DNA of 64,000 nt from Tetmemena sp. SeJ-2015 (lineage: Eukaryota; Ciliophora; Spirotrichea; Sporadotrichida; Oxytrichidae). The position numbers and the translations under genes were made by a program. Where the stretch lies: positions 102,129 through 166,128 of the forward strand of contig JAJKFJ010022683.1 in the NCBI GenBank assembly GCA_027382625.1. Reading direction: 5' to 3'. The notes beneath the pieces are model-generated. The model searched no databases, was not told the DNA's origin, and saw only the letters and a list, made by a program, of their open reading frames with translations. Positions 22,569-34,267 of the stretch are shown here, piece by piece; positions within the stretch are counted from its first letter, which is position 1, and each line of letters begins with the position of its first letter.

Positions 22569-25322
22569 TCATTCCATTTTATTAAAGAAAGATGTAATTG
22601 GTCTTATAGTTGAGCCTTCATTTAGAGATGGCTTCTTCTTTCTCTTTAAGTCTTTTTCATTTTTCTATTTGACTTTAGTTTAAGATTCTTTTAATTTAGA
22701 TGAAGGACTAGATATGGGAGCATTTCTTTTCCTCGTATTTTAAGTAGTTTGCGATTTCCTAGTGTTAATTTACTTGCTTTCCTTCAAAAGCTTTTCATTT
22801 GCTGCCACTTATTTGTCCTAAAGCTCTTCTGTTTGTTTAAGGTCTTAGTCTGTTTCATAAATGCTTTGGTATGTCAAATCTACTTCTTAGTCCTCTTCAT
22901 CTTCTCTGACTTAGTTATTTACCTCTGATTTAGATTGTTAATTGTACTTATGAGAATTCTTCAAATCTTATTTTTTAAAAAGTAGGGCAATATTGGCATT
23001 AGAGTCTTTCTTCTTCTCTTCATACACATAAAATAGAATTTAAGATGCTATTCAACTACCTTAGGCTGTTGTGTCTTTTTCCTTTCCTCATTATTTTATT
23101 TTGAAGAAGCTGGTTTTTTGTCCTAGGCTTCTTTAGAAGAAATAGCTGCCTCGGTTCTCTTTTAGAATTAGTTGAGCTACTTTAATGTCTATTTTTGATA
23201 TTCATCCTTTGAGAGTCCAATAGTGAAGAACTGACCTAGTCTTGAGTCTTTCTTAATCTCGTGCAAGTATTTCAGGTTAGACATTTTCACACCCAGAAGC
23301 CTTGCTGCTTCACACTAATCCAATTGTAACAAAATCAAATACACTTACAGGCCACATTGACTCTAGAATTTAAAAGCACTGCTTCATCAGGTCCTCTGCA
23401 GTCCAAATGTAAGACTTCAAAGTAACGCTCTTGTTCACCTCTTTAAACTAAATGCTCTTTACTTCCAGAGTAATAGTCAGCCCACCAATTTTTCTCTTAT
23501 CCATTCTTACCGCTAGCTCATCACACAACTCCGAAATCTTTTCTTTAAAATCTTCCTTCTTACGAACTGGCTTAGAAGTCGAAGATATAGAGATAGATTT
23601 CTAGCAGGAGTCATCATCATCTTCCTCGTGGTAGTTTCTAGATATCCCTAAAGCTGCCCTAATTAAAAAGTAGGAGGTTTTCTCTGAAAAATTGATTTTA
23701 ATTTCTGCCGCCTTTTCGATTCCAATAAATTAAGAAATAAAACTAGAGTTTTGTTCGATAATTTGTTGGCAATTCTCAATACCTAACTGCTAGAGAACGA
23801 GCTCAGTCATTCTACCTATTCCAGGAATTTTCCTCACATTTAGCTTGTGCATGAAGTCCATAATTAAATCTAGATTAGGTTTGAGCTAGAACTAGCCATT
23901 CGGTTTTCCCAAGTCTGTACAAATTTTCGCTAGCATTTTATTGCAAGAAATCCCAGAACTACAAGTCAAATTCACAGCTTCAAAAACTCTCTGCCTTATT
24001 TCTTAAGCTGTTTCCCACCTTCCTTCATCAGTATTCTTTTCATGGTCTATTAAGTAATTTGTGATATCTAGATTCGCTTCATCAAGACCCATTGATTCAT
24101 ATTAGGGGTCGTAATCTTCAAAGATCTTTTGAAAAGTGCTGGAAACTTCTCTATATTTTTTGAAATTGCAATTAACAAAAACTAGTTCAGGGCAGAGTTT
24201 TTTAGCAATAAAGCCTGGCATGGCCGATCTTATTCCATATTTCCTAGCCACATAATTGGCAGTGCTTATCATGCTCTCTCCACCGATTGCAAGGGGTACA
24301 TTTGCTAAAGATGGGTTGTCTCTTATCTCAACTGCTGCATAGTACATATCCATATCAATATGAACCCATGTTCTCGTGAGTTCTCTTTGAGACTCAAGTT
24401 CCTTGATCATAATTCTTACATCTCTTTAAGTCTGTTCCCACAGCTTTTCATTCTTTTTATAAAGCTCGATTTTTTATAAATACTGCTTCGCCTTATTCTT
24501 GGCATCTTGGGTTCTTTGCATTTCTCGATTGTAATAAGATGAGCCTTTTGAAGCTTCTGTGATGAGCTACTGAATTTTATTGTGATCTACTGAGTCCATG
24601 CCTGCTTTGTGAGCAACATAATGGAGAGCAGGTTGATCAGATCTTCTGGCCTTAGAATGACCCATCGGCAAAGAAGTGTCAATAATTTCTTCATTCGCTT
24701 CGAATCCGTTTGGAGACTTAGAGGATAAAGAGCCTTTTCAAAGCTTAGAATGTTAAACTTCAGTCTTAGGATATTACTTTCCTATAAAGTTGGTATAGCT
24801 GTAGATAATGAGTAAAATATTTGATAAGATATTTTCCTCTCCAGTGAAATTTTCATTTATTTTCTGTTCCTCCTCAATAAGATAGTCCTATTGATCTTCC
24901 TTGATTCCTAGTTCTTAAATACCAGCAATAATGCTCTGAGAGAACTCATCAAAAGCTAGATCATTATCCTCCAAGTCAATTTGCTCTTCTTCACTATTTT
25001 AATCCTCAATTCCGATCAACTTTGTAAAGTGATTGCTCTTCTCTAAACTCTTGGATTCAGAAAATTATTTAGGAGAAGTTTCGTTATTCTCCGTACCTGC
25101 TCTATTAACTTTATCAACTATGCTGAAGATCTTAAATTTGAAGGGATTTGTTTGGAATTTTGGTTTTGATTGAGGAGTTTATGATAGATTTTAATTAGAG
25201 TGAGATTCTTTAGAAGAAAGCAACACATTTTTACTCTGATTCGCTTCAGAATAAAATAATTATGTAATATAATTAAAGAATGCTGAGAGGAAATAAAATA
25301 AAAACCAGACTCTTAAGTTCAT
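22569..25322 (-). CDS. POLK: DNA polymerase kappa (Y-family, DinB)
   Basis: This translesion polymerase copies past minor-groove guanine adducts. The N-clasp is clear (HKAGMDSVDHNKIQQLITEA, KGSSYYN). The palm carries the metal-binding VHIDMDMYYAAVE and GLDEANLDI; the family norm is SLDEAYL, but Asp and Glu are kept. Fingers (STANYVARKYGIRSAMPGFI), thumb HhH (VRKIPGIGRMTEL) and little finger (RLLGVKMSNL) follow. The C-terminus ends PITSFFNKME, a plausible PCNA-binding box; no zinc knuckles are visible. Introns: 34 nt (GTAAGTGTATT...GGATTAG) and one near the C-terminus. An IES at 24717-24749 interrupts the N-terminal part. The first ATG gives a hydrophobic leader (MNLRVWFLFYFLSAFF), unusual for a polymerase, so the start may be misplaced. 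Confidence 0.88.
24717..24749 (-). other. 27-nt IES in POLK, pointer TCTAAG
   Basis: TCTAAG (minus strand) flanks an insert that carries an in-frame TGA. Removal of 27 nt joins EVQHSK to SPNGFEANEEIIDTS. The six-base repeat and loss of the stop make this a convincing IES. Confidence 0.78.
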
Positions 25323-25812
25323 CTTCTGTAATATCAATTGCATCTATTTATTAATTCTCTTACGGATGATATTAGTTTTAAAATATTTGAGAATTCGCTT
25401 GAGAGTCAAACAGTTGAGATTCTAATTAGAGAAGGTCATCTGATTGCTCTGAGTAATTTTAAGACAGATAAAAATATTTTTATTTATGATAATCTCAAGA
25501 TTATTTTAAATAAAGCATGTCTAAATTCAAATATAATACATTCATCAAAGTTAATATATTTTGTTTAAGAAAACTCAGTGTTTAAGAACTTCTATAATAG
25601 ACTAATTTTCAGAAAATAATTCATTGTTACTCAATAAATAAATTGTCAAATTAGATTTAAAAAATTTTTGATTTATTTAACAGATCCTGCTTAGTTTGTT
25701 AAATTGAAGTAAGTTAAGTTTTCATTTTAAATTTGATTTATAATTTTGACTTTTATTTTTTGAATTGCTTAATTTGCATATTTAAAGAAATTGATAACTG
25801 TATTTTTCTCTT
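25323..25812. other. AT-rich spacer
   Basis: This lies between the divergent end of POLK and the 3' end of the first PAS receptor gene. It contains a TGA-free stretch of about 130 codons on the plus strand starting near 25338. At this base composition and with one stop codon that is not significant. I see no RNA gene or repeat. Confidence 0.5.
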
Positions 25813-28800
25813 TCATTTTTCTTTTAAATCTTTGATAATGGCATTGATCCTCTTAAGTTCAACTGTGGGGATAATCTAAAAAACTTGTTAAATTAAAACT
25901 CTTTAATTTGTATAATCTTGATGAGTATTCTGCTCCTGAATACAACCTTTCTGAGTACATCAATTACATAGTTTAGAGCAAATAGCAGGCTACCTGCAAG
26001 GAACACTATGAAAATGCTGAAGATTATTACGAATTGCTTTATCTTAGAGTTCAAATAATCTGTAATAGACTCATCAACGATTATTCTCGCGTAGTCCGTG
26101 ATTGGCAAAACGTAATCCATACTCAGCCGCAAGTATTGATGCAGAGTTCGATTTGATTCCAGCTGGGTTAAGAAAGCCAGATCACGTTCAGCTGGATAGC
26201 GTCCCCTTAAAAGCAATCACCATTTAAATTATGAAATAGTAAGCGCTTTGGAAAGTACTACGCAGCCCATTCTCAAGAATACTGTTCATGTAAGTTTAGC
26301 TTTATATAAGACTTAATTAATTTAAATAACTAGCAAGATAACATAGTTGTCTAATCTGATTGGAAAAATTAATGGCAAGCGTCACTTTATTCCATCTACT
26401 AAATTGAATTGGCAGCCTCCTATAGCTGCGCTGGGGGAGATTTAACAAATTGTAGATATTGATCTTCAAAAGTGGCGCAGTCAACTCTAATGTAATCCTC
26501 AAGTGACTCTTTATTAAGTCAATTTTAGCTTATACAAAATTATTGGATCCCTAGAGTTTGAGTTAAATTCTGGTTGAAAGTATCAAGTAGAACATTAAAT
26601 CCCGTGGATAGACAGGGCCCTCTTCTACTCGTAGTTTGCTAGTAACTAAAAGAGTCGGATGATTGTGAGAATATTTCTCCAGTGAGGAAGTAAGAAAGTA
26701 TGTAGAAGCCCTACTATAATTGTTGAAAACTGAGTATAAAAGTGCTTTTTCTAACTTTTTCCCTCCAAAATATCTGCTTGAGTTACTTGTTGAAAGCTTC
26801 ATTGTGCATCGCAGTATTCATTAAAGCATTAATTTGAAACCAAATTACATTAAAATTGGATTATTTAAGCATCATCTGCAGTCTAGTTGAGAGCAGTTTA
26901 GTCGAGAGTTGTGTGATAGTGATTAGTAATTGTTGCTAAAGTTGCATGAGGTCTCTAGATGTGTTAATCATATTATTCCACTGGTAAGCCAAAGCTCTAA
27001 AACTGCTCATTCTAACTTGTCAAGTATACCTAGTTTCTTGAATGATTATCTTCTACTTTTACCTCTTTACTTTTTTGTTGTTAGTTTTTCTTGGCAACAT
27101 TGGAAGTCTTAAAGAAGGAAACTCTGCGCTGTTCCTCATGCTGCTTTGGCTAGTCAAAATCAAGACTGCTAATATCTTAAAAATTAACTTTTTATTGATC
27201 TGAGTCTTACTTTTAGGATAGTAATACGATTTACTAACTAGTACTATAATAAGTGCTGGTTTTGAAATTGATTATTATTTATATTCCCTAAATTTTACTT
27301 TACTTTATTGATCTGAGTAATACTTCTTTTTACCTATTACACCTTAGTTTGCATAAGCTTTATTATAGTTTAGAAATTAGTACGCTTCTATAATTTGCGA
27401 TAATTATCTATTAAATAATATTTTCAATGATTACTAGATGAGGAGCAATAAGAAAAAATAGCTTTCTCTGAGAGTGTAGAGAGTATATCTCTGCAGAAAG
27501 ATTGCAAAAACCTGTTTCAATAATCCATTACCCAATTTTATTTAAAATTTCTTGAGCTTAAATTTTCAAGCATGTAAAATACGCTTTTTATTTTATCTAT
27601 AGAAATGTAGCATAATTATACAAATGTTTAAATAAAATTACAACTGACGCATATGAATAATTTTATATAAATTGCTTAACAGAAATGATAAACCAATAAG
27701 ATAATGGCATTTTAATGATTATAAAATGAATGAAATTTTTATCCATCTCTTATATAGTACTAAATTTAAAATGAAATTCAATTAAGTTGTATTAAATCCT
27801 TGCGAAGAGATACTGAGATCTCTTGCATATTTTTAGTTGTCAAATCCAATTGCATTTTTGAGTTGTTTTTCAAAATCTTTTATCTCAATTTGAGTGAAGG
27901 TTTGCATTTTATCTCTTTTATTTTGGGGGTCCCTCCTGAAAGTCTATGGTTTAAACGAAAATAAATAACCCTGGCTTATAGCTGAGTTTTATACTATCTT
28001 GGAATCAAATAATATTTATATATAAAAATATGTAAATCTGACTCCAAGTTGTGAAGTTTTAAGATCTAAGATTTGGAAGACTCCTATTCATCTTATTAAA
28101 ACCTATTGAGGGTGTAATCTGAAGAGGGTTGACCGAGATTCTTCCTTGAAAAATTTAGTCTCTGCTTGTTGAGATGCGATTCAAATGAACCTTCACTTTC
28201 CTCTTCAATAATCTTATGAGTTTTCCAATCCAGCCAAACTGAGTTTAAAATATTAGTCTAACATTAAATTGAGTCTCTCTGATGATTAGCTTATTTTTTC
28301 TTTTTTTATACCTTAGTCTGCTGAGTAGGAACAGAGTAAAATGCCGAAATGGCCCCGTCATTTAGGTCGTCCTCTATTTAGTCTTTTGATTTATTATCAA
28401 CGAGCATACAAATAATGAATAGAATATTAAAGCCGTGCTTGTTCTAAGTTTTCATTCTGCACCATAGCGTTGAACTCTGCTATTTAACTTAGTAAACTAA
28501 AGCATATCAAATAATATAAAAAAATTTTCTAAGATTATAGGGTTATTGTCTTTATTGAAGGCTCTTCTATCATAGTCCAGTAGGAGATTATATCCATTTC
28601 TTCGTCGTCAAGTGTGAATATGACCGGTAGTATGATAATAGAAATGAGAATTGTAACTCCTATACAGCTCATCCCTATTATAAGCACAGTAGTCGTATAA
28701 GTGTTTACTTTATCTTAAGCATCCTAAATATACAAAATTATAATTATAAATCAATAAAAATAATATACTGATTTTAGATAAGGATGCAGAAGTTTCGTAA

Positions 28801-31800
28801 TCTAAGCGTTTCCATTCTGAATTATAAACCATGCATTAAAAAATATCAAAATTTCCTTGCATTTCCTCTCAAGCTGAGTGAGGTTCCCATTGTTTGATCT
28901 CAGTGAATCTGAAATTTGGAAGTGATGCATTGAACTGAGAATAGCTAAGAGTAAGAAAAGATTCAACCTTGGTTAGAAATTATTGTATCCCTATTGTGAA
29001 TGTAGTGTTGTAAGTGTTCAAATTGCCATCTCCCTGCTTTTCTTCTAGCTGGAGTGAACTCGCTGTCATGTAATAGCCTAGAGTTGTTTTTGAATCGTAA
29101 GAGTCACTAAATGCAAATAAATATTAGCCACTGATCATGAGTTATTGATAGTACTGCATGCCGTGGTAATACTCTTCAAGCATTTGCTGAAGCTCACTGA
29201 ATGAGTACTCCATTACGCCCTGCTTTAAATAAGCACTCTCCAGCATCATCTTAAATGTTATTCTGATATCAGCAAGTTAGCCTATCAGGTAGATACTGTT
29301 CTTAACCGCTGCTTGATCTGAGAGAAACTGATTATTCGAAATCAGGGATACCGCTAACACAGCAAAAGAAGTTGCCGTCATAGTCATGAAGAACATATTC
29401 ATAAATTTATTACATAATGATTGCTCTCCGCACGTTAACAATGGATTATTTAAATCATTTTCGCTTATACAGTTAAATACGGATTGAGGAGTGGTCTGGA
29501 AATCAATAACTTATTTGACATTAAGCAGCTCACATATATTTATTATATTATTGGTTTCTCACCAGTTTTCATTGATGTAGAAGAGGCCGAGCTCTCAGAA
29601 CCCCCATAGCCATCTAAATGATTAAAAAAAAAAAAGTAACCTTTCATAAAGTCGTTTACCTTTCAGTCTCTAATTTCTTAAATGATTTACATAAAATTTC
29701 TCTATGTTTATTTACTTTCAAAACTGGTTTGTTATAATTGAAGATTTTCCCCTGATTAAATTCAAATGGTTTTATTCTGATCCACTTATATTCATAAATA
29801 TAAATTTACATAAAAAATCTGTTCTAAAAGCGAATTTACTATTCCATGTTCTAAATATTCTTGAGCAATGACTTATCAATAGTGAAGATTGTCTCCTTGA
29901 TTTATTTAACATAAACATGTTTGTTCTAATTAATATATTTCCCCGCTAAACGTTAATGATTTTGATATTCAGAAAGATATTTTTTTCTAAATGAGAGAAT
30001 CCTTACATAAGAGTGAATTGAATTCTTAGTCTGGCAAATAGTCTGCTTTACTGAAAGTTGACATGAATCTAGTCATTAGATGCCTTTTTATTTCCTTATC
30101 CTGACTTTAAGCATAAACATGTCATTTATTTATTTGCTGAAATAATTTGAAAAGAAATCTCAGAAGTTTTCATAGATATGTATCTTCTTCTAATCTGTGC
30201 AATTGGCTTTAAGAAGGCAATATCTAATTTATCATATAATGATTGACTTGCATATATTATTTAGACCAAAATTATCTTTATTACAGGTTTTTGGCAATAT
30301 GCTTATATACCAATGATTGACAAGACTTAGAGGAAAACGCCGGAGGTTGGCTCTATTGGTAGTTATGATCATCGCAAATATCTTTCAAAATTTTGATGAA
30401 ATCAATGAAATCACAACTTTATTATATTCTTTAATTCCTCATATTTAGTTTGTTTTACAGCATACTTGTTAATGAAGAATTCGATTTCTCTTCTAGAAAA
30501 CATTATGATATTGATAAGTCAAGTTGTAAATAGAATTGGACAAAAAAGGTTTTGGCAATTTATTAATAATTTTTCAAATTTTCATAAAAGTGATACAAAA
30601 CCCCCCGAGTTTGATATTAAAAAGTAATGCGTTTTAAATGGAGAAACTCCTTACTAAAGAGTATTGGTCCAGTGGCACTCCCTGTCTACTATTATGATGA
30701 TCGTCTGGCTCTTTCATTTCCTTATCTGAACTTCATCATAAACATGTCATTTATACTTATCTTGCTGTCCTACACATACTAGTTCTTGCCCAGGAAGTCA
30801 TCTACAAAGTTCTCGCTGCACTAGATTATGTAGTCTTCTTCATCTGTCAGCAAGAAATATGCGTCATATAATTAAGTTGAGTAAAATATTTGAAAAGATT
30901 TAACGTCAGGAGTTTTCATAGTAATGTTCTTCTTCTTAATACTGATAATTGGCTCCACGAAGGCCACCATCAATTATCCTTTGGTCTGACTTATGCAAGA
31001 GTTTATCTGGATCTTAAAATATATTTATATACATTTCTTGGCAGGTATGATGTGACCAAGACTTGAGAGGACCCAAACACGCCGGAGGTTGGCCTATTGG
31101 TAGTTATGATCATCGCACAAGTACTTCTCAATAATTTTGTCATGAACGCATCCAATGAAAGGTGGCATCAACATACTTATATTCTTGTTAAGTAGCTCAC
31201 TCATATTGTAGTTTGTCATTTACAGCACCTACTTGTTAATAAGAAGAATTCGATTTCTCTTGCTCGGCGAGAAAGACATTATGATTATCCCTGAATAAGA
31301 AAAGATTAAGTAAATAAGAATCTTGTTTCCACTGATACTAGTCGTAGGAATTTAACTTTTTATCTTATCTTTCTGTTCTAGATTTTTGAGGATAACAAAT
31401 TTTATCAAATTTTAATTTAATAGGATGCTAGTTTGCTAAATGGATTCTACCTTCGAAGTTGAGAACATTTTGATTGAATGATATGCTGAGATAGAGTAAC
31501 TCCTTGAAATCCGGTTTCTACTCTATTAAAGCATCATAAATGCCTTTTACCTTCAAGTATCTTTAAATATACATTTAAAGTAGCTTGCGACTATATCCTT
31601 TCCCAATTTAATTAAATACTCAAGTTCCTTTTCTTGCTTTAGCAATCCCTTCCAAAAAGACTCCATCTTAAATTAAATAAATACTCATCTTTGTTGAAAT
31701 ATCGTTAGTCATACGCTTGTACTCTAAAAAGCTTACAACTTTTATTTATAAATTATAAATTGAAAAAGCTTTGATCAATTCTAAAGGGCTGATCTATGTC

Positions 31801-34024
31801 GAACTCACTCTCTTTAGAATCTAGGTCTATAATCTTGAACTTTTGGTATATCAGCAAGCTCAAGAACGAATACAACTTAGAGTGGTCAGTACTTGCTTGT
31901 GACTGCTTCTTCATGTTCATCAGTTAGAACAGATAATCATATAAATTAAATAACAGAGCCTAGTATACCCTGCTGTACACTTCTACTTTTATGAAAACTT
32001 CCAGCATTACAACTTATTAATTTTAAGCATTTGAATGTAGAGAGAATAGTTCTTCTACCTAAGCATGTGGAAGATTATCTTCTGAATCATATCATTTCTC
32101 TTATCAACCTACTAAACAATAATTTCCAGTTCCTCTCTGGTCTGCCGCCCTTTCTAATTAACTATGCTGCTACCTTTGTTGTTAGAGTGCAAGAACTAGG
32201 AATATGGAAGTTGTGTATTTTGAATTAAATTAGCAACTTTGCCAAACTGTTGATCTACCATTAATTCCTACCCATCATTTTCTTCATTTTGCATTATAAA
32301 GTCTTGCTCGATTGAATCATGGTAAATTAATATAGAAATGGTTAAGGACATCGTTGTAGCGTGGATCTATTATGAAAAGTTTCATTTTCCTCCTAATATT
32401 CTCAATCCCCTCTCTGAGAATATTTGCCCTTACCACACTCGAGCAGGGGCACTTCTCGTCCTAGCAGTTGTACAGATGTTGCTGATAAAAATACTGCAAC
32501 TAGTTATCTTCGATGGAGAATAAAATAGTAAAATATGCATATTTTGATAGAGCCAATAGGCTAAACGACATATTCCAAGAATGTGTTGATGATTGTTTCT
32601 TACACGAACTACTTATTTATTTCTGTACGCGAGTGTTAAAAGACGTGTATTTTCCTGGCCTGTCTGTAGGTGTACAGCGAATAAATAGAAGTCAGTAAAG
32701 CAGTTGCTATCAGAACTAGATAAATGGGATCAGAATTAGTATTGTCTAACTCGATAGTCATTGCGAAAAAAAGAAACACCCAAATTACGCAATCTCTAAT
32801 CAGTAAAGCAAACTCCACAACAGAGTTAAATATATTATAGTTGAAGGCTATCTGATGATTGAAAGTAACCCAATTTTGAATAGTTTGCATTATGAAAACT
32901 GGGATGAGCAATATGTAATAGCGAGTGTGGGGAATAATTACATCTGAGAGGGACTGCACTAAAACGGCATAAAACACTATAACACGCTTGATTAGTTTAT
33001 AATTATTGCTGCCGTTAGCCCACGGAACTCCTGGCTTTGGCAGAGATAGATCTTTTAAAATAATTGTAATTTAATTATCCTGCCACTCGAACTCCTTAAA
33101 TAAATGTGTATGTATTGAACTATACATAAGAGATAAGGAAGTTGAGCATGATGCCTATGGCGTTGATGTAAAGCTGAAATGAGGGGTGTTGTTCATAGCA
33201 GGTGCTTGTATCTATTTGAATAGAGCACTTAATAGCAATAATCTGGAATGCAATTATGAAATTAAATAGATAGCGACCTGTAACTAATAGCAAAAATGAA
33301 ACACATGAAAGTGTGAAGTTTTTTGAAGAATCTCTGATGCTCCCTACATCCAAACTTGATTTCATAAAACAACCCACCACTATCAATATCAACAATTAAT
33401 TTTGATCATCTTAAAACATTTTCTCAATATGAGGAGAACCAGATAGCCATTCAATATATCTGCGATGTAAATGGCGATGCCTTAAAATATATTTTAATGC
33501 CTCTCTTGTCCAACATAATAAAGTAATTGTAACTAGTGTAATCAGTTCCTCCATCATTGAATTTAAAAATACTCTCGAATGTGACATATTTTATAAACTA
33601 TTTTTTATTGATATAATTGAGACGGGAAGCACCAAAATGAAATCAAGGACGAATAGCAGACTCATTGTAAAAGCTGAGATTCGATTGCACATTTGAATGA
33701 AAAAGCTAAACACATAAGTTCGCTTCTTGAAGTACTTTATCTAAACCTGATGGCGAAAACTTTTTATTAAAATAAGACATTCAAAGTTTACGAAGATAAA
33801 GAGTTAAATTATAAATAATTTAGAGTTCTGTTGGCTTAATTTGCTTTTGGAGCTGCCTGATCGATATAAATTAAATTTCAATTGTATAGATTGCTAGGCA
33901 TAGAAATGAATTGAGGTTCGGAATATTTCTCGCAGTTAAGGAAACCTAATTTTGAAGTATGCTAGAATTTGGAATAGCCCAAGAGGCTCTAAACCTCTAT
34001 CTCTAAAATATATAACTTCTTCAT
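25813..34024 (-). CDS. TmcB-like PAS multi-pass membrane receptor A
   Basis: This is one very large gene split by many IESs. In order from 34024: N-terminal helices (LGLFQILAYFKIRF), a cluster of membrane segments (VIIPHTRYYILLIPVFIMQT; FALLIRDCVIWVFLFFAMTI), a long cytosolic repeat region, and a PAS domain (YNMSELLNKNISMLMPPFIG, about 31200). Then come a large extracellular helical region between two membrane segments (MTATSFAVLAVSLIS to VLIIGMSCIGVTILISIII), a linker, a second such region, and a last membrane segment (FVIIFSIFIVFLAGSLLFAL). The end is VFRSRILIKIIP before TGA 25813-25815. This order matches ciliate proteins annotated TmcB/TmcC-like. A sensory role is inference only. Internal non-coding stretches include 27320-28060 and about 29640-30650. 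Confidence 0.65.
25871..25917 (-). other. 41-nt IES, pointer GATTAT
   Basis: GATTAT (minus strand) at both ends. Removing 41 nt turns the C-terminus into RILIKIIPTVELKRINAI with a prompt TGA. This matches the homologous C-terminus of the neighbouring paralogue (RILVKIIPADELHEILRR). Confidence 0.82.
27010..27038 (-). other. 25-nt IES, pointer AGAA
   Basis: AGAA (minus strand) repeats bound the segment. Removing 25 nt joins EDNHSR to MSSFRALAYQWNNMINTS in frame. The four-base pointer is short, but the restored frame continues for more than 150 codons. Confidence 0.65.
27191..27318 (-). mobile_element. Short mobile IES, copy 1, with 15-bp flanking repeat
   Basis: TTTATTGATCTGAGT occurs at 27191-27205 and again at 27304-27318, bounding a 98-bp insert (27206-27303). 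The last 52 bp of the insert (27252-27303) are identical to 56289-56340, and the upstream part (from GGATAGTAAT) is similar in both. Deleting insert plus one repeat (113 nt) gives a TGA-free frame in receptor A (KKKYYSDQQKVNFQDISSL, then DFDQPKQHEEQRR). The flanking repeat therefore looks like a target-site duplication that can also act as an IES pointer. Confidence 0.75.
29990..30550 (-). pseudogene. Decayed duplicate of the PAS-coding segment
   Basis: This stretch parallels 30650-31300 in the same orientation. Shared blocks include CGCCGGAGGTTGG, TATTGGTAGTTATGATCATC and ATAAACATGTCATTTAT, in the same order and spacing. Here the copy has many substitutions and indels, with no usable frame. 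It sits in about 1 kb of non-coding DNA between the PAS-coding segment and the next coding segment of receptor A, so it is probably part of an eliminated region. Confidence 0.7.
30650..31300 (-). repeat. Intact PAS-coding segment (source of the duplicate)
   Basis: This open copy encodes the PAS region of receptor A (MPPFIGCVHDKIIEKYLCDD, then QLYDAYFLLTDEEDYIIQ on the minus strand). It is recorded here because 29990-30550 is a degenerate tandem copy of it. Only this copy keeps a reading frame. Confidence 0.65.
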
Positions 34025-34267
34025 TAATTTTAAGTAGTAATTGATAAATACGATTTTTCTCTCTCTTTTAAATTATATATTTTTAATTTATTTAATGCGT
34101 TGGGTTTAAATTTAAAACTTATAGAATAATAATTATAGTAGTGGATTTGAAAGTCTTGATTAAATTTAAAAGGTTTTATATAAACAAAGGAGCTCCCTTG
34201 ATTACAAAATAGATTTACCTTTACTTATCTAGTTCATCTCATTATTCAGTAATAGCTTTCTAAATTA

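Noticed and set aside
25338..25730. Plus-strand frame of about 130 codons in the spacer after POLK
   Set aside because: It starts at TTG, is very AT-rich, has no homology that I recognise, and frames of this length are common when TGA is the only stop.
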